NCBI GenBank assembly: GCA_021730935.1
Contig: JAKFYJ010000004.1
Span: 1-64,000, forward strand
Direction: 5' to 3'
Origin: Elusimicrobiota bacterium
GTDB taxonomy: Bacteria > Elusimicrobiota > Elusimicrobia > 2-02-FULL-39-32
Length of the DNA: 64,000 bases
Shown: positions 7,014 to 16,300 of the stretch, piece after piece
Numbering within the stretch: the first letter of the stretch is position 1
Layout of the letters: each line of letters starts with the position of its first letter
The notes under the pieces: generated by a model
Databases searched by the model: none
What the model saw: the letters and a program-made list of their open reading frames with translations, nothing else
Told to the model about the DNA's origin: nothing
Made by a program: the position numbers and the translations under genes

Positions 7014-7847
7014 ATGGATAAACGAAAACTTATTTCTTATGCGTTGGTGATCTTCTCGGTGATCTATGCCGGGGTGGTCTGCGCTTTCGCCTCGGAACTG
7101 ATGGGGCCGGCGACCCAGTCGAGCGAGAAGAAGGTGCGCGCCGAAGTCTATTACCGCCAGATTTTCAAGCAGAAGCTCAACCTCGATGTCAGTTCCACCG
7201 CGAGATATCGCGTTCAGCAGGCGACCCTCACCACCAATTCCACGGCGTCTCTGGATGCGGAAGGGAGCGGGAACGGCATCATGTCCAAGGTCAGTTTTCA
7301 GCCCTTTGAAACCCCGATCCAATATTATGTGATGGGCGGAGCCGGGCAATATGAATTGAAACTTCCGTCGGGGACCTATTCCAACGCTCACGCGACCGAC
7401 AACCCGGGATATACCGTGGGCGGCGGCATCAAATATACCGTGGTGCCTCACACCATCGTGACCCCAGCCGTTTCCGTGGACCTATCGGCCACCCATTCGC
7501 GGTATAAACTTTCAAATTTTAAGTCCGGCGACGGCCAGACGGCGGGCGAAATCAATCAGACCTTCACGATCTTTGAAATCCAGGGCGCGGCCACGGTGAG
7601 CAAAAAATTCCTCTTTGACCTGGGCGACGGCAAAGCGTCCGTGGATCCTTATCTCGGCGTCAAAGCCATCCGCACCCGCACCACCTTTGATGACAACAGC
7701 ACCGGCGGCACATTTTCAGGCACGCGCATGGACGTTTCCCCTTTCCTCGGTCTCAAATTCAAACCCTTCCCCTATGAAGGCCTGGTTTTTGAAGCTTCCT
7801 TCCTCACCGAGTTCGGTTTCGCCGCCGGACTCACCTTCGGGTTTTAA
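7014..7847 (+). CDS. Outer-membrane beta-barrel protein under c-di-GMP riboswitch
   Basis: A 277-residue protein. The frame opens at 6957, but that start lies in the aptamer/terminator region; ATG 7014 gives a clean Sec signal peptide (MDKRKLISYALVIF... cleaved near C-A-F-A). The mature part is alternating beta structure with Gly/aromatic-rich strands and ends A-A-G-L-T-F-G-F. A C-terminal Phe preceded by alternating hydrophobics is the usual signal for BAM-dependent insertion of 8- to 12-stranded barrels. No enzymatic motif is seen. Its riboswitch nearly matches that of the giant-protein operon, so a partner, anchoring or surface-remodelling role in the same c-di-GMP response is inferred. 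Confidence 0.8.
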   Translation: MDKRKLISYALVIFSVIYAGVVCAFASELMGPATQSSEKKVRAEVYYRQIFKQKLNLDVSSTARYRVQQATLTTNSTASLDAEGSGNGIMSKVSFQPFETPIQYYVMGGAGQYELKLPSGTYSNAHATDNPGYTVGGGIKYTVVPHTIVTPAVSVDLSATHSRYKLSNFKSGDGQTAGEINQTFTIFEIQGAATVSKKFLFDLGDGKASVDPYLGVKAIRTRTTFDDNSTGGTFSGTRMDVSPFLGLKFKPFPYEGLVFEASFLTEFGFAAGLTFGF

Positions 7848-7860
7848 ATCTCCTCCCCCA

Positions 7861-7890
7861 TTGCATTTGGGCGCTTGAATCTGCTATAAT
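7861..7890 (+). promoter_or_regulatory. rplJL promoter
   Basis: TTGCAT (7861-7866), an 18-base spacer and a perfect TATAAT (7885-7890), placed directly before the L10 leader RNA. This is a typical strong vegetative promoter arrangement. Confidence 0.8.
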
Positions 7891-7897
7891 CCTTTCC

Positions 7898-7970
7898 AGT
7901 CAAAGACAGCAGGGGTGGCTCGCACAGCGCTTAAATATCCTGCCGAGACGAAATGTCCGTATCAGTTTTG
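7898..7970 (+). ncRNA. Ribosomal protein L10 leader
   Basis: Contains the L10-leader hallmarks AAAGACAGCAGG (7902-7913) and CTTAAATATCCTGCCGAG (7930-7947). CAGCAGG can pair with CCTGC to build the kink-turn-like binding site for the L10(L12)4 complex. In known systems L10 binding represses rplJL. It is followed by an attenuator hairpin. Confidence 0.85.
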
Positions 7971-7971
7971 C

Positions 7972-8000
7972 GGCGTTCGCCTAGGCGAACGTCTTTTTTA
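7972..8000 (+). terminator. rplJL attenuator
   Basis: A perfect hairpin CGTTCGCC-TA-GGCGAACG (7974-7991) followed by TCTTTTTTA. It lies between the L10 leader and rplJ, as expected for a premature terminator under autogenous control by L10. Confidence 0.8.
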
Positions 8001-8048
8001 TTTTCCGGGGCAATCCCGTTTTTAAACTTAAAGCTGTGGAGGCAAGAT

Positions 8049-8585
8049 ATGCCAAATAAAAAGAACATCGAAGGCGTCAAAGCCCTCGAAGAAAAGATCA
8101 AGAATAATCCGAACGTGGTCGTCACGACCTATCAGGGATTGACCACGCCTGAGCTCAACACCTTGCGCTCAAAACTCAAACCCTTGAACTCGGAATACAA
8201 TATCGTGAAAAACACGCTCACATCCATCGCGCTCAAGAATATCGGGCTCGAGGAATTTGCGAAATATTTCACGGGGCCCACCGCGGTTGCCTTCCAGAAA
8301 GGCGATCCCGTGGCTTTGTCCAAGATCATCGTGGAGTTTTCCAAGTCCAGCGAGAAGTTCAAGATCGTCGCGGGATATCTCGACGGAAAAATTCTCTCCG
8401 ACAAGGAAATCAAAATTTTGGCCACGCTTCCTTCCAGGGAAGTGCTCATCACCAAGATCGCGATCATGCTGAACATGCCGATGCAGAGAGTGGCGACTGT
8501 CCTGAACGCCCCGCTCCAGAAGCTCGCGGGACTGATCAAGGCGGTTGAAGAGAAGAAAGCCAAAGAAGCGCCGGCGGCGGCGTAA
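8049..8585 (+). CDS. rplJ: 50S ribosomal protein L10
   Basis: The 178-residue protein has the L10 pattern: N-terminal rRNA-binding domain with V-V-V-T-T-Y-Q-G-L-T, the L-R-x-K-L-K-x-x-x-S/N-x-Y-N-I-V-K-N-T-L motif, F-T-G-P-T-A-V-A-F, and a C-terminal Ala/Lys helix that anchors L7/L12 dimers. The frame opens at 7953, but the ATG at 8049 with GGAGG nine bases upstream gives the family-standard N-terminus (MPNKKN). It is cotranscribed with rplL, 28 bases downstream. Neither rplK/rplA upstream nor rpoB downstream is present, which is an unusual context. Confidence 0.95.
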   Translation: MPNKKNIEGVKALEEKIKNNPNVVVTTYQGLTTPELNTLRSKLKPLNSEYNIVKNTLTSIALKNIGLEEFAKYFTGPTAVAFQKGDPVALSKIIVEFSKSSEKFKIVAGYLDGKILSDKEIKILATLPSREVLITKIAIMLNMPMQRVATVLNAPLQKLAGLIKAVEEKKAKEAPAAA

Positions 8586-8613
8586 ATTTAAAATCAGTTA
8601 AGGAGGAAGTAAA

Positions 8614-8997
8614 ATGGCAAATAATGAAATCATTGAAGCGATAGCCAAGATGTCCGTCCTCGAGCTCTCCGAGCTCGTGAAGGCCATTGAGGAGAAATTC
8701 GGAGTGAGCGCGGCAGTTGCAGTGGCAGCGGCCCCTGCGGCAGGCGGAGCGGCACATGCAGGCGGAGCGCCGGCTGAAGAGAAGACGGATTTCACCGTCG
8801 TCCTCGCCACAGCGCCCGCTGACAAGAAGATCCCCATCATCAAAACCGTCCGCGAACTCACCGGCCTCGGCTTGAAAGAAGCCAAGGACCTCGTTGAAGC
8901 CGCGCCCAAAGCGGTGAAAGAAGGGATTCCGAAAGCTCAGGCCGAAGAGATGAAGAAGAAGCTCGTCGAATCCGGAGCCACCGTCGAAATCAAGTAA
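8614..8997 (+). CDS. rplL: 50S ribosomal protein L7/L12
   Basis: Stalk protein that recruits translation GTPases. The 127 residues show the N-terminal dimerisation helix ([22 protein letters not shown]), an Ala/Gly hinge (38-55), and the C-terminal domain with [19 protein letters not shown] and [12 protein letters not shown]. The Shine-Dalgarno is AAGGAGG. An intrinsic terminator follows at 9013. Confidence 0.97.
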   Translation: MANNEIIEAIAKMSVLELSELVKAIEEKFGVSAAVAVAAAPAAGGAAHAGGAPAEEKTDFTVVLATAPADKKIPIIKTVRELTGLGLKEAKDLVEAAPKAVKEGIPKAQAEEMKKKLVESGATVEIK

Positions 8998-9012
8998 AAA
9001 TAATTCATTGCA

Positions 9013-9052
9013 AAAAGCCGCAAGGGCTATTAAAATAGTCTTTGCGGCTTTT
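9013..9052 (+). terminator. rplJL terminator
   Basis: AAAAGCCGCAA pairs with TTTGCGGCTTTT, with an inner CTATT/AATAG extension. It ends the rplJL transcript 16 bases after the stop, before the tRNA gene. Confidence 0.8.
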
Positions 9053-9067
9053 GTATTTTGTCATTCT

Positions 9068-9143
9068 CGGGATGTGGTGTAATGGCTAACATGCTCGCTT
9101 TGGGAGCGAGTGACTCCCGGTTCGAGTCCGGGCATCCCGACCA
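9068..9143 (+). tRNA. tRNA-Pro (UGG), CCA encoded
   Basis: Seven-base acceptor stem CGGGATG/CATCCCG, anticodon stem CTCGC/GCGAG (9094-9110) around TTTGGGA with anticodon TGG at 9101-9103, T-arm GGTTCGAGTCC, discriminator A and genomic CCA at 9141-9143. The cloverleaf is complete. It lies after the rplL terminator; its own promoter is not obvious. Confidence 0.97.
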
Positions 9144-9168
9144 TTTTTCCGCAGTTCATTTTCCCTGC

Positions 9169-10917
9169 CTAACGCCGTTTTCTTTTTGAACGCGCGATCG
9201 CGCTTTTGAAGGGAGCGAGTTTCTCCCTCCACGCGTCCGCGCCCGGATCTTCATAAGGATAAAAACTCCGGGAATAAATTCCCTCCGCCGTGTTCACGAA
9301 AACCGCGCCGCCTTTTTTGAAGCCTGAAAAAATATCCAGGAGGGCGGGAAAGTTCAGGTTTGAGGAAAGCGTGAATCCCGCAGAACTCGCGAAGACCGTT
9401 TGGAGCATATTCTTATAAAGGCTCACCGCGTCCACGGTCACTCTGAAATTGCTTTTTAATTCAAGTCCCGCAGGAAGGGGAGGGTGGGTGATTTCCGTCT
9501 GAGATTTTAGAATTTTTTCCAGGGTTTCGGAGCGGGAAGCGATGAAAAAATTAACATCTTTCAGCGCATAATAGATCATTTTTTCGGCCCCTTTGCCGGA
9601 CGGATATTTTAGAGACGCGATCTCGCCCCCCTCGAACTTCCTTTTTGAAAATTGGGTTCCGCTCTCCGGCTTTGAAAAGAATTTTTCAGCGAAGCGCGCT
9701 GAAATCCAGGCCCTGGCGCGGGATTTGAATTTGACCGCAAGGATGGCGTCGTGTTCAAGGGTATTGCCGGATTTAACGAACCCGTTATAGGTGAGGGCGG
9801 CTTCTTCCTGCAGGCTTGCGGCCAGCCAGGTTTCGTATTTTTGAATGAAATTTTTGGCAGGTTCAGGGAGGCCTGCGTATTTCAAGAGAGCGTTGTCCAG
9901 GAAATTCAGAAGGATGCCCGGGGTCAGCGAATTTGCCGCAACGGTGAGCAGGGAGTCCTGCGGCAAGGTTCTGAGAAGATCATAGTCCCCCGGGCCCAGG
10001 ATGGTCCATGGGCTGGATTGAGGCTGTTGAGACATGTGGTTGAACCCCGAAGTCCTCACGCCTCCGTTCCAGGCGAGGTTTGTGACGGACCAGTCGGTGA
10101 AGACCGGGATGTCTTTCAGGGGCATGTTGAGATTCTTAAGCGCGTCGTCCCGGGTGAGGGTGTAAAGAAGCGTGTCTTCAGGAATGCGCCTGAACGCTTC
10201 CTTCACCCACGGAGTTTGGGAGGCGGGTGCCGCAGTTTCAGTTTTTTGCGCGAGATCGATGGCGGTTTTTATTTTTTCAGAACTTCCGCTGAGCGCAAGG
10301 ATCAGCGATCCTTCGACGGTGAAGGCGGCCATGAAAAAAACGGAAGAGAGATGATACAACGGGATGCCTTTGTAAGTTTCCCGTCCGGAGTTGCCGCGGG
10401 ACCTGTTTCCGAGATAAGGGGCGGCGAGGGAAAAAATGGATCTGAGCGAAAAATCTCTTTTGACCCGCGCGAGGAAGAGGACCGGCGGGATTTGGGGGCC
10501 GAGGCCCTGAGGCATGGAATCCTGAGACGGAAAATCGGCGGGCGAAAAATGGACCGGACGAACGGCCCCTTCGGCGGGGTAAACGGCGATGAGGAAACTT
10601 TCTCCAAAAAGATTGGAGAGCGTCGGAAATTCTTCCGATGTTCCGGCGTATTCGGAATAAACTTTATAGAGATTGGACTCGCTGAATTTTTGGGCGGCGG
10701 CGTTTCCGTTCCGTCCTCCGATCAGAACAACCGGTCCTTCGGGAAGAAAAGGTTCCAGATCCATCGGGAGAGGGTTTTGGGGCAAAGGATCCTGACGGAT
10801 GGGGCCGCGGGAAATTCCGGGCGCGTCCCGTCCCCAATTTCTCCAGGCCCGGAACCCGCCGAAAGCGAGCGAGCAGGCCAGCAGGAGGCTCGGGAAAAGC
10901 AAGGCGCGTCTCGTCAT
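9169..10917 (-). CDS. DUF3352-like membrane-anchored protein
   Basis: A 582-residue protein from the ATG at 10917; the frame opens farther upstream, but that part lies in the divergent spacer and cyclase gene. A single N-terminal membrane anchor or signal (R-R-A-L-L-F-P-S-L-L-L-A-C-S-L-A-F) is followed by a large extracytoplasmic region. It starts with P-E-G-P-V-V-L-I-G-G, and repeated beta-alpha units follow (Y-K-G-I-P-L-Y, E-G-S-L-I-L-A-L-S). This layout resembles DUF3352-type proteins of unknown function. The C-terminus is basic (ARSKRKRR). It is divergent from the diguanylate cyclase with about 40 bases between starts, so they may share a control region. The gene ends next to tRNA-Pro. 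Confidence 0.6.
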   Translation of the reverse strand: MTRRALLFPSLLLACSLAFGGFRAWRNWGRDAPGISRGPIRQDPLPQNPLPMDLEPFLPEGPVVLIGGRNGNAAAQKFSESNLYKVYSEYAGTSEEFPTLSNLFGESFLIAVYPAEGAVRPVHFSPADFPSQDSMPQGLGPQIPPVLFLARVKRDFSLRSIFSLAAPYLGNRSRGNSGRETYKGIPLYHLSSVFFMAAFTVEGSLILALSGSSEKIKTAIDLAQKTETAAPASQTPWVKEAFRRIPEDTLLYTLTRDDALKNLNMPLKDIPVFTDWSVTNLAWNGGVRTSGFNHMSQQPQSSPWTILGPGDYDLLRTLPQDSLLTVAANSLTPGILLNFLDNALLKYAGLPEPAKNFIQKYETWLAASLQEEAALTYNGFVKSGNTLEHDAILAVKFKSRARAWISARFAEKFFSKPESGTQFSKRKFEGGEIASLKYPSGKGAEKMIYYALKDVNFFIASRSETLEKILKSQTEITHPPLPAGLELKSNFRVTVDAVSLYKNMLQTVFASSAGFTLSSNLNFPALLDIFSGFKKGGAVFVNTAEGIYSRSFYPYEDPGADAWREKLAPFKSAIARSKRKRR

Positions 10918-10957
10918 GGAGTTTCCGCCATATGGTATCATATATGCTATTCCGCCG
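10918..10957. promoter_or_regulatory. Short shared divergent promoter region
   Basis: Only 40 bases separate the two divergent ATGs. The centre (10929-10950) is an AT-rich island with CATATG and CATATATG that could hold a -10 for either strand. No Shine-Dalgarno is visible before the cyclase ATG. Promoters probably reach into the coding ends, or the cyclase transcript is nearly leaderless. Confidence 0.35.
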
Positions 10958-12763
10958 ATGGCCGCAGATAAAAAGAAAAGCCTCCGTTTCCGCGTCAGCC
11001 TGGCCGCCACCCTGAGCATTCTGTTTTTCGGGATCGTGGTGGGCGGCACCTTCATCTATAAAGAATACCGCTATCGCCTGAGCGCGGTCGAATCTGAAAT
11101 CAAAAAATCCGCCGATTTCCTTGTGCCGCAAGCCTCCATGCTCCTGCTTCAAAACGATGAGACGGCTTTCCTCACTTTCAGCCGCGCGGCGGAGCGCATC
11201 GTGGGGAAAAATAATTTTTCATATGTCGAGATTGTCGACACGAAAGGGCAGGTGAAAGTCCCTCTGGACACGCTGTCGCAGACGGCCGCGCACGCCAAGG
11301 GGATTTCCGGCGGGCCGTGGGGCGGGATGGCTTTGGGGCAGGATTATGTGATCGAGGAGCGGGAATATCCGGATCAGGGGAAGGTCATCGAGGGCGTTTT
11401 CGGAGTGCTTGAGCAGGACAAAATTTTGGGATACGTGGTTTTGGGGGCAAGCAAGAAACCCATTGAAGACGCGCTTAAGAAAAGCCTGCTGTCGACGATG
11501 GTTTTTTTGCTGGCGGCCATGGCGCTCTCCATCGCGCTTTCGCTGAAATTCGCGCAGATCGCGGCCAAACCGGTTGAGCGGCTCAAAGAAGCGGTCGAGA
11601 AATTTAAAACGTCGGAAGATCTGGAGCTTTTTTCCATTGAAGGCTCTCATGAGGTTTCGGTTCTGGCTTCCTCCATGCGGAACGCTCTGGCCAAAATTCA
11701 GTCGCATAAAGATGAAATGGAGCGGAAAGTTTCCGAGATCAAAGCTTCGGAAGGAAAAACCAAGCATGAGCTCAAAGTCATCTCGGACAGTTTCAGAAAA
11801 CTCTCCAAACATCTCAAGCTGGACGAAGCGGTTTCCACCATCATCGACGACATTGCGCGCGGCATTGTCCATTGCCATGAGGCGTATATCATGCTGACCG
11901 TCTCCGACGAGGGTGAGCCGCTCTCGGCGTTGGGCGGCGCGTCTGAGGAAACGATTGCTGTTTATCCCAGACAATTGGCGAACCGGAAAAATCTGATTTC
12001 ACCGGAGCTGATTGAAGAGGTCCTGAAGAAAGGCGCGGTGGAACATGTTTCGTCGCCGTTTCATTCCTGCGCGATTTATCCTCTCTATTCCGGACAGCAT
12101 GAGCCGATCGGCGTGCTCGTGCTCTCCATCTCGAGCGATTCCGCTTTTGATCCGAACGAGATCGCGGCGCTTTGGAGCGTGATGGAGCCGGTGGGGATGG
12201 CGTTCGACAGGATTTTCCTTCACGCGCAGGTGGAGCGGCTCGCGATTCACGATTCCATGACGGGACTTTTCAATCATCAGAACGTGAGAGACCGGCTTGC
12301 GGAAACCCTCAAGGCCGCGGAGAGGCAGGGGCGCACCGTTTATGTCGTGATGGCCGACATCGATAAATTCAAACGGGTCAATGACACCTATGGACATCCG
12401 GCGGGAGACAAGGTCATCAAGGCTTTTGCGGCTCTGATCAAAAAATCGCTGAGGGCCGGGACTTTCGCGGGACGATACGGCGGGGAAGAATTTTTGATCG
12501 TGCTCGGGGCGACTGATTTTGACGGGGCGCAGAATTTCGCGGAACGCATCCAAAGTCAGGTCCGCTCACTCCAGGTTGAAATCGAGAAAGGGACGCACAT
12601 TAAATTCACCGCGTCCATGGGGCTTGCGGCATTCCCGATGGACGGGAAAAACATGTCGGAACTGATCGAGAACGCGGATGAAGCGCTTTATCGCGCGAAG
12701 GAAACCGGACGCGACAAATATGTCATCTGGAACGAGGAGCCGAAGCGGCTGAAGATCCTGTGA
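10958..12763 (+). CDS. Membrane diguanylate cyclase (sensor-HAMP-GAF-GGDEF)
   Basis: Makes cyclic di-GMP from two GTP. In the 601-residue protein: membrane helix 1 (12-32), a periplasmic sensor region (about 35-175), helix 2 (178-197), HAMP-like linker (198-250), coiled coil (250-285), a GAF-like domain (287-420) and the GGDEF domain (430-590). The active-site loop is R-Y-G-G-E-E-F (506-512), with D-I-D-K-F-K (467-472) for Mg/GTP binding and Y-G-H-P-A-G-D-K. The inhibitory site expected as RxxD is R-A-G-T (499-502), so product inhibition is probably weak. The ATG at 10958 is preferred over an upstream start overlapping the neighbour. The stop overlaps the GTG of the next gene. Confidence 0.93.
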   Translation: MAADKKKSLRFRVSLAATLSILFFGIVVGGTFIYKEYRYRLSAVESEIKKSADFLVPQASMLLLQNDETAFLTFSRAAERIVGKNNFSYVEIVDTKGQVKVPLDTLSQTAAHAKGISGGPWGGMALGQDYVIEEREYPDQGKVIEGVFGVLEQDKILGYVVLGASKKPIEDALKKSLLSTMVFLLAAMALSIALSLKFAQIAAKPVERLKEAVEKFKTSEDLELFSIEGSHEVSVLASSMRNALAKIQSHKDEMERKVSEIKASEGKTKHELKVISDSFRKLSKHLKLDEAVSTIIDDIARGIVHCHEAYIMLTVSDEGEPLSALGGASEETIAVYPRQLANRKNLISPELIEEVLKKGAVEHVSSPFHSCAIYPLYSGQHEPIGVLVLSISSDSAFDPNEIAALWSVMEPVGMAFDRIFLHAQVERLAIHDSMTGLFNHQNVRDRLAETLKAAERQGRTVYVVMADIDKFKRVNDTYGHPAGDKVIKAFAALIKKSLRAGTFAGRYGGEEFLIVLGATDFDGAQNFAERIQSQVRSLQVEIEKGTHIKFTASMGLAAFPMDGKNMSELIENADEALYRAKETGRDKYVIWNEEPKRLKIL

Positions 12764-13317
12764 AAACGTTCGGGCGTCCCTCGGAATGGTCCAAAGAAGA
12801 AGTCCTCGGGCGGGTCTATAAGCTTTGCAAGGGAAAATATGTGCGGGCCAAGGATTTTCCGCCTTATCTCTATAAGCTCTGCAACCGGCATTTCGGCTCC
12901 GTGCGCGCGGCGAAATGGGAAGCGAAGATTATTTTGGGGAAAACCTGGAGCTATGACAAATTTATCAAGTGCGTTTATCAGTTTGCCAAGCCGAAATATC
13001 GCGACGACAAACACTGGCCGGAAAATCTTAAGACGCTGGCAAAACGGTTCTGCGGAAGCATCCGCTCAGCCAAGTGGCAGGCAGGCATCGTAAAAGATAA
13101 CCGGGAAAAGGTTCGGGACCGATATAAGCTGGACGGGCTCTGGACGAAGAAGGAATTCACTGAGCAGTTCAAGGCCTTCTGCACCTACGGATATAAAAAG
13201 TCTTCTCAGGTTCCGGGTTATATGAGGGTGCAGGCGGTCACGCATTATGGGTCCCTGCGCGCCGCGAAATACGCGGTGGGAATCCTCAAGGATCCCCGCC
13301 GAAAAAAACGAAAATAA
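12760..13317 (+). CDS. Three-repeat HNH_repeat-type protein without nuclease
   Basis: A 185-residue basic protein started by a GTG in a GTGA overlap with the cyclase stop, so the two are translationally coupled. It is three copies of a 51-residue unit (W10-G60, W63-D113, W128-D178). Each starts with W-(S/T)-(K/Y) and ends with a G-S-(V/I/L)-R-(A/S)-A-K-(W/Y) block. This resembles the homing-endonuclease-associated repeat (HNH_repeat), a small helical DNA-binding module, but no HNH catalytic motif is present. A DNA-binding regulator working with the cyclase is a reasonable inference. The gene stops six bases from the convergent giant gene. Confidence 0.65.
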   Translation: MKTFGRPSEWSKEEVLGRVYKLCKGKYVRAKDFPPYLYKLCNRHFGSVRAAKWEAKIILGKTWSYDKFIKCVYQFAKPKYRDDKHWPENLKTLAKRFCGSIRSAKWQAGIVKDNREKVRDRYKLDGLWTKKEFTEQFKAFCTYGYKKSSQVPGYMRVQAVTHYGSLRAAKYAVGILKDPRRKKRK

Positions 13318-13323
13318 TATTTT

Positions 13324-16300
13324 TTAGTGGATGACGCCGATCTTGCGGTTGAAGGTGACGACTTTGTCGCCCTTGGCGGTGATCACGGCGACATAGCCGC
13401 CTTTGGAAACTTTGTTGCCGGTCGTATCCGTCCCGTCCCACTCCACATTGTTCGCTCCGAAAGTTCCTCCGGGAGTTCCCGCCGCATAAGAGAATTCGTT
13501 CACTTTGTATCCGAAAAGATCATAGATCGCGATGGTCACTTCCGCGTCCCCGTTCAAGAGATAGGTGATCGTGGTTTTCTCTTTGCGCGAATCAAACGGG
13601 TTCGGATAATTTGAAACGGAGCTGAGCGTCTTGAGATCCGCAAGGCTCCCGACGAAGGTGGGCGCGGCTTCAGCGGACCAGGCGGACGGGCTTCCGGCTC
13701 CGTCATAGGCGCGGATGCGGTAAGAATAAAATTTGCCTTTGGTGCGCGGGACTTCGGTTGGATTCCTGGGGTCTCCTCCGACCGTGTAATTGGTGACCAA
13801 GGCTCCGTCCGCCGTTTTTGCGGAAATGATGCCCACCGTTTTCCACACAGGGCTGGTGTCAACGCGTTCCTGGATTTCATACTGGGCGACGCCGGAACCG
13901 TCATCTGAAGAAGCGGACCAGGTGATCGGGAAGATGCCCGTGCCTGAAACATTGGTGGCGGATGCGCCTCTTGCTCCTGGAGCGCCATAGGCCAGAACGG
14001 CGCTGCCGCTTCCTTTCAGACTCCCGGGGGAAGAGGGGGGCGAGGTGTCAATGCGATACAGCAACAGGGGTTTTTCTGAAGTGACTGGAGCCACAGAGCC
14101 GGAAGAGACTTTCAGGGAAACGGTATATCCTGTGTCTGAAACGGGGGTTCCCTTCGGGTGGAATTGGGGCTGAGAGCCGGAGGCGCCGCGGCTGATGATC
14201 TGGAACGAGCGGGTTCCGGACTTCTTGGCTTGAACCATTTCCATCCCGATGTATATTCTTCCCGTGTCGGGGAACGATTTGGGGATGTCGGCATCCACGG
14301 TCACAGAGGCGCCGGTTGAGGCGGATGCGGAGATTTCCGCGTCGAGATGAACCACCGCTGAGGGGATGAGGGACAGGTTGGAAATTTTCTTGTTGCTCTT
14401 GCCGCTGTCAGCGCTGACATAGCTCTTGGAAGTCTTGGTGAGCTCGTTGAAGGATTCCCCGACGGCCACGGAATAATTCATGTTGCCTGTTTGAGCGGAA
14501 ACGGTCGGCGCCTGGAACACGTCCCAGGAGGCGGAGAGATAGTTCATGAAGTCCGTCAGCGTGGCCTGAGAGGCGGCGTTGGAAAAATTGGTTTTCAGGG
14601 TTTGGAGCAGTCTTGTGGCATTCACGCTGATCCCGACGCTGGTCAGGGCATTGTCGATCGCGGAGTTATAGGTGAGGATTGCGTCTTTATACGGCTGAGT
14701 GACCTCGGCGTCCAGGTCGGCCTGAGGGAGAGCCTGGATTTGAGCGACCAGCGTATCGATGCCGCTGCCGATCGATGCTTTGAGAGACATCAGGACGGAA
14801 TCGCTGTCGATCTTGTTTACGGTGGTGGGTTTGGTCCAGGAGACATAGAGTTCAGAGGCGTTGTTGGACCAGGCGGTTTTGACGAATCCCCCTTCGGAGA
14901 CAGGGACTCTCTGGATCGATCCGTCTCCGGCTCTGTATCGGATGAAGATGTTGGTTTGGAATGTCGTCGTGTCCACCACGATGGCGTCAGGGAATCCGTC
15001 GCCGTTGAAGTCGGAATCCAAAATGCCGTCGCCGTCCAGATCCATTTCCGGAATGCCGTCGCCGTCCATATCAATTTGAGTTTTGGAGCCGGAATTCGTG
15101 ATGTCCACATTGTCGGCAGTGCCGTCCCCGTTGATGTCGATCAGCCGTTCCCCGCCGAGAGTGAGGTTCCCGGGCTGGCCGTTGGAGGCGGACGTTTCGA
15201 GATCGGCTTCCAGAATGACATTCCCGTCTTTGTCGATCGGCAGGCCGTCGGAGTTGAAAGCCACAAAGCCTTTAACGGTTTTTGATATTTTCATGAGCGC
15301 CGGATAACCGTCTTTGGCCATGATCACTTTGACGACGCGCGGATTCACAGTCGGCGTGATGATCTGGGTGATGCTGATGAGGTTTGAAGTGATCGGCGGA
15401 GCTTCCGAGACCAGGGAGGATTGAAGGGCGTTGACGGTTGCGCCCCCCTGGCCGAGGATATCGTTGAATGAAGCAAGCGTCATTCCCACCGAGTGCCCGA
15501 CGACGGAGGCGGCGCTGTTGTCGATCTGTCCGATTTCACCCACGACGAAGATGACGGTGTCCCCGCTGGTGATCCTCAAGTATCCCGCGCCGTCGTCTGA
15601 GAGGTCCACAACCGCCTGTCCGGCGCCTGTCAGGAAGTTCGTTGTTCCGTGGGTGACTTCTCCGATTTTGCGATCGAAAGCGGTTGAGAAGGCTTTGTCC
15701 CCGTTGGCGTCGACCCACACGGAAAGCTTATACAGGTCGCCTTGACCCAGCCCGCTTCCCACGGCTCCTGCAGTGACGGTTCCTTTTTGAGTGAACCGCA
15801 ATTGCCCGATGTCTGTGAAGCTTCCGTTTGTTTTCAGAGAGATCCGCATGAGCGGGACATCGGTTTGCTTCGGCGCGGCATAAGTGGGCGCAATGTTGAA
15901 TCCTGAGACGGACAGGATGACCCCGACGATGGTCACTTTCGTCGATTCATAAGGATAGGTTTGGGAGGCCGTTCCTCCGGGAAGCGACTGTGAAATGTTC
16001 ACGAATAAAGTTGAATCCACTTCGTTCGGCGAATTGACCGTGAATGCGGTATTCCCTGGGAACTTGACTCCGAGACTCCTTCCAGCGGTCGCGAAATCTC
16101 CGATGTCATAGGTCAGGAAATATTGCTGGGCAACGGAGGTCACCGTTTGGGGCTTGCACAGTTCGATGATCGTGCTGGTGAGCGCATCGTTGTTCTGGTC
16201 AAAGAAATCCACTTTCTCGACGGTCGCGCCGGTGGAATGGGCAATTTTGGAGGTGCTTCCGGTTCCGAGTTTGAGGCCGCGGCTGTCGATGCGGAGAGTG

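Noticed and set aside
9751-10971. 406-codon plus-strand open frame
   Set aside because: Antisense to the DUF3352-like gene, whose signal peptide and domain pattern are convincing.
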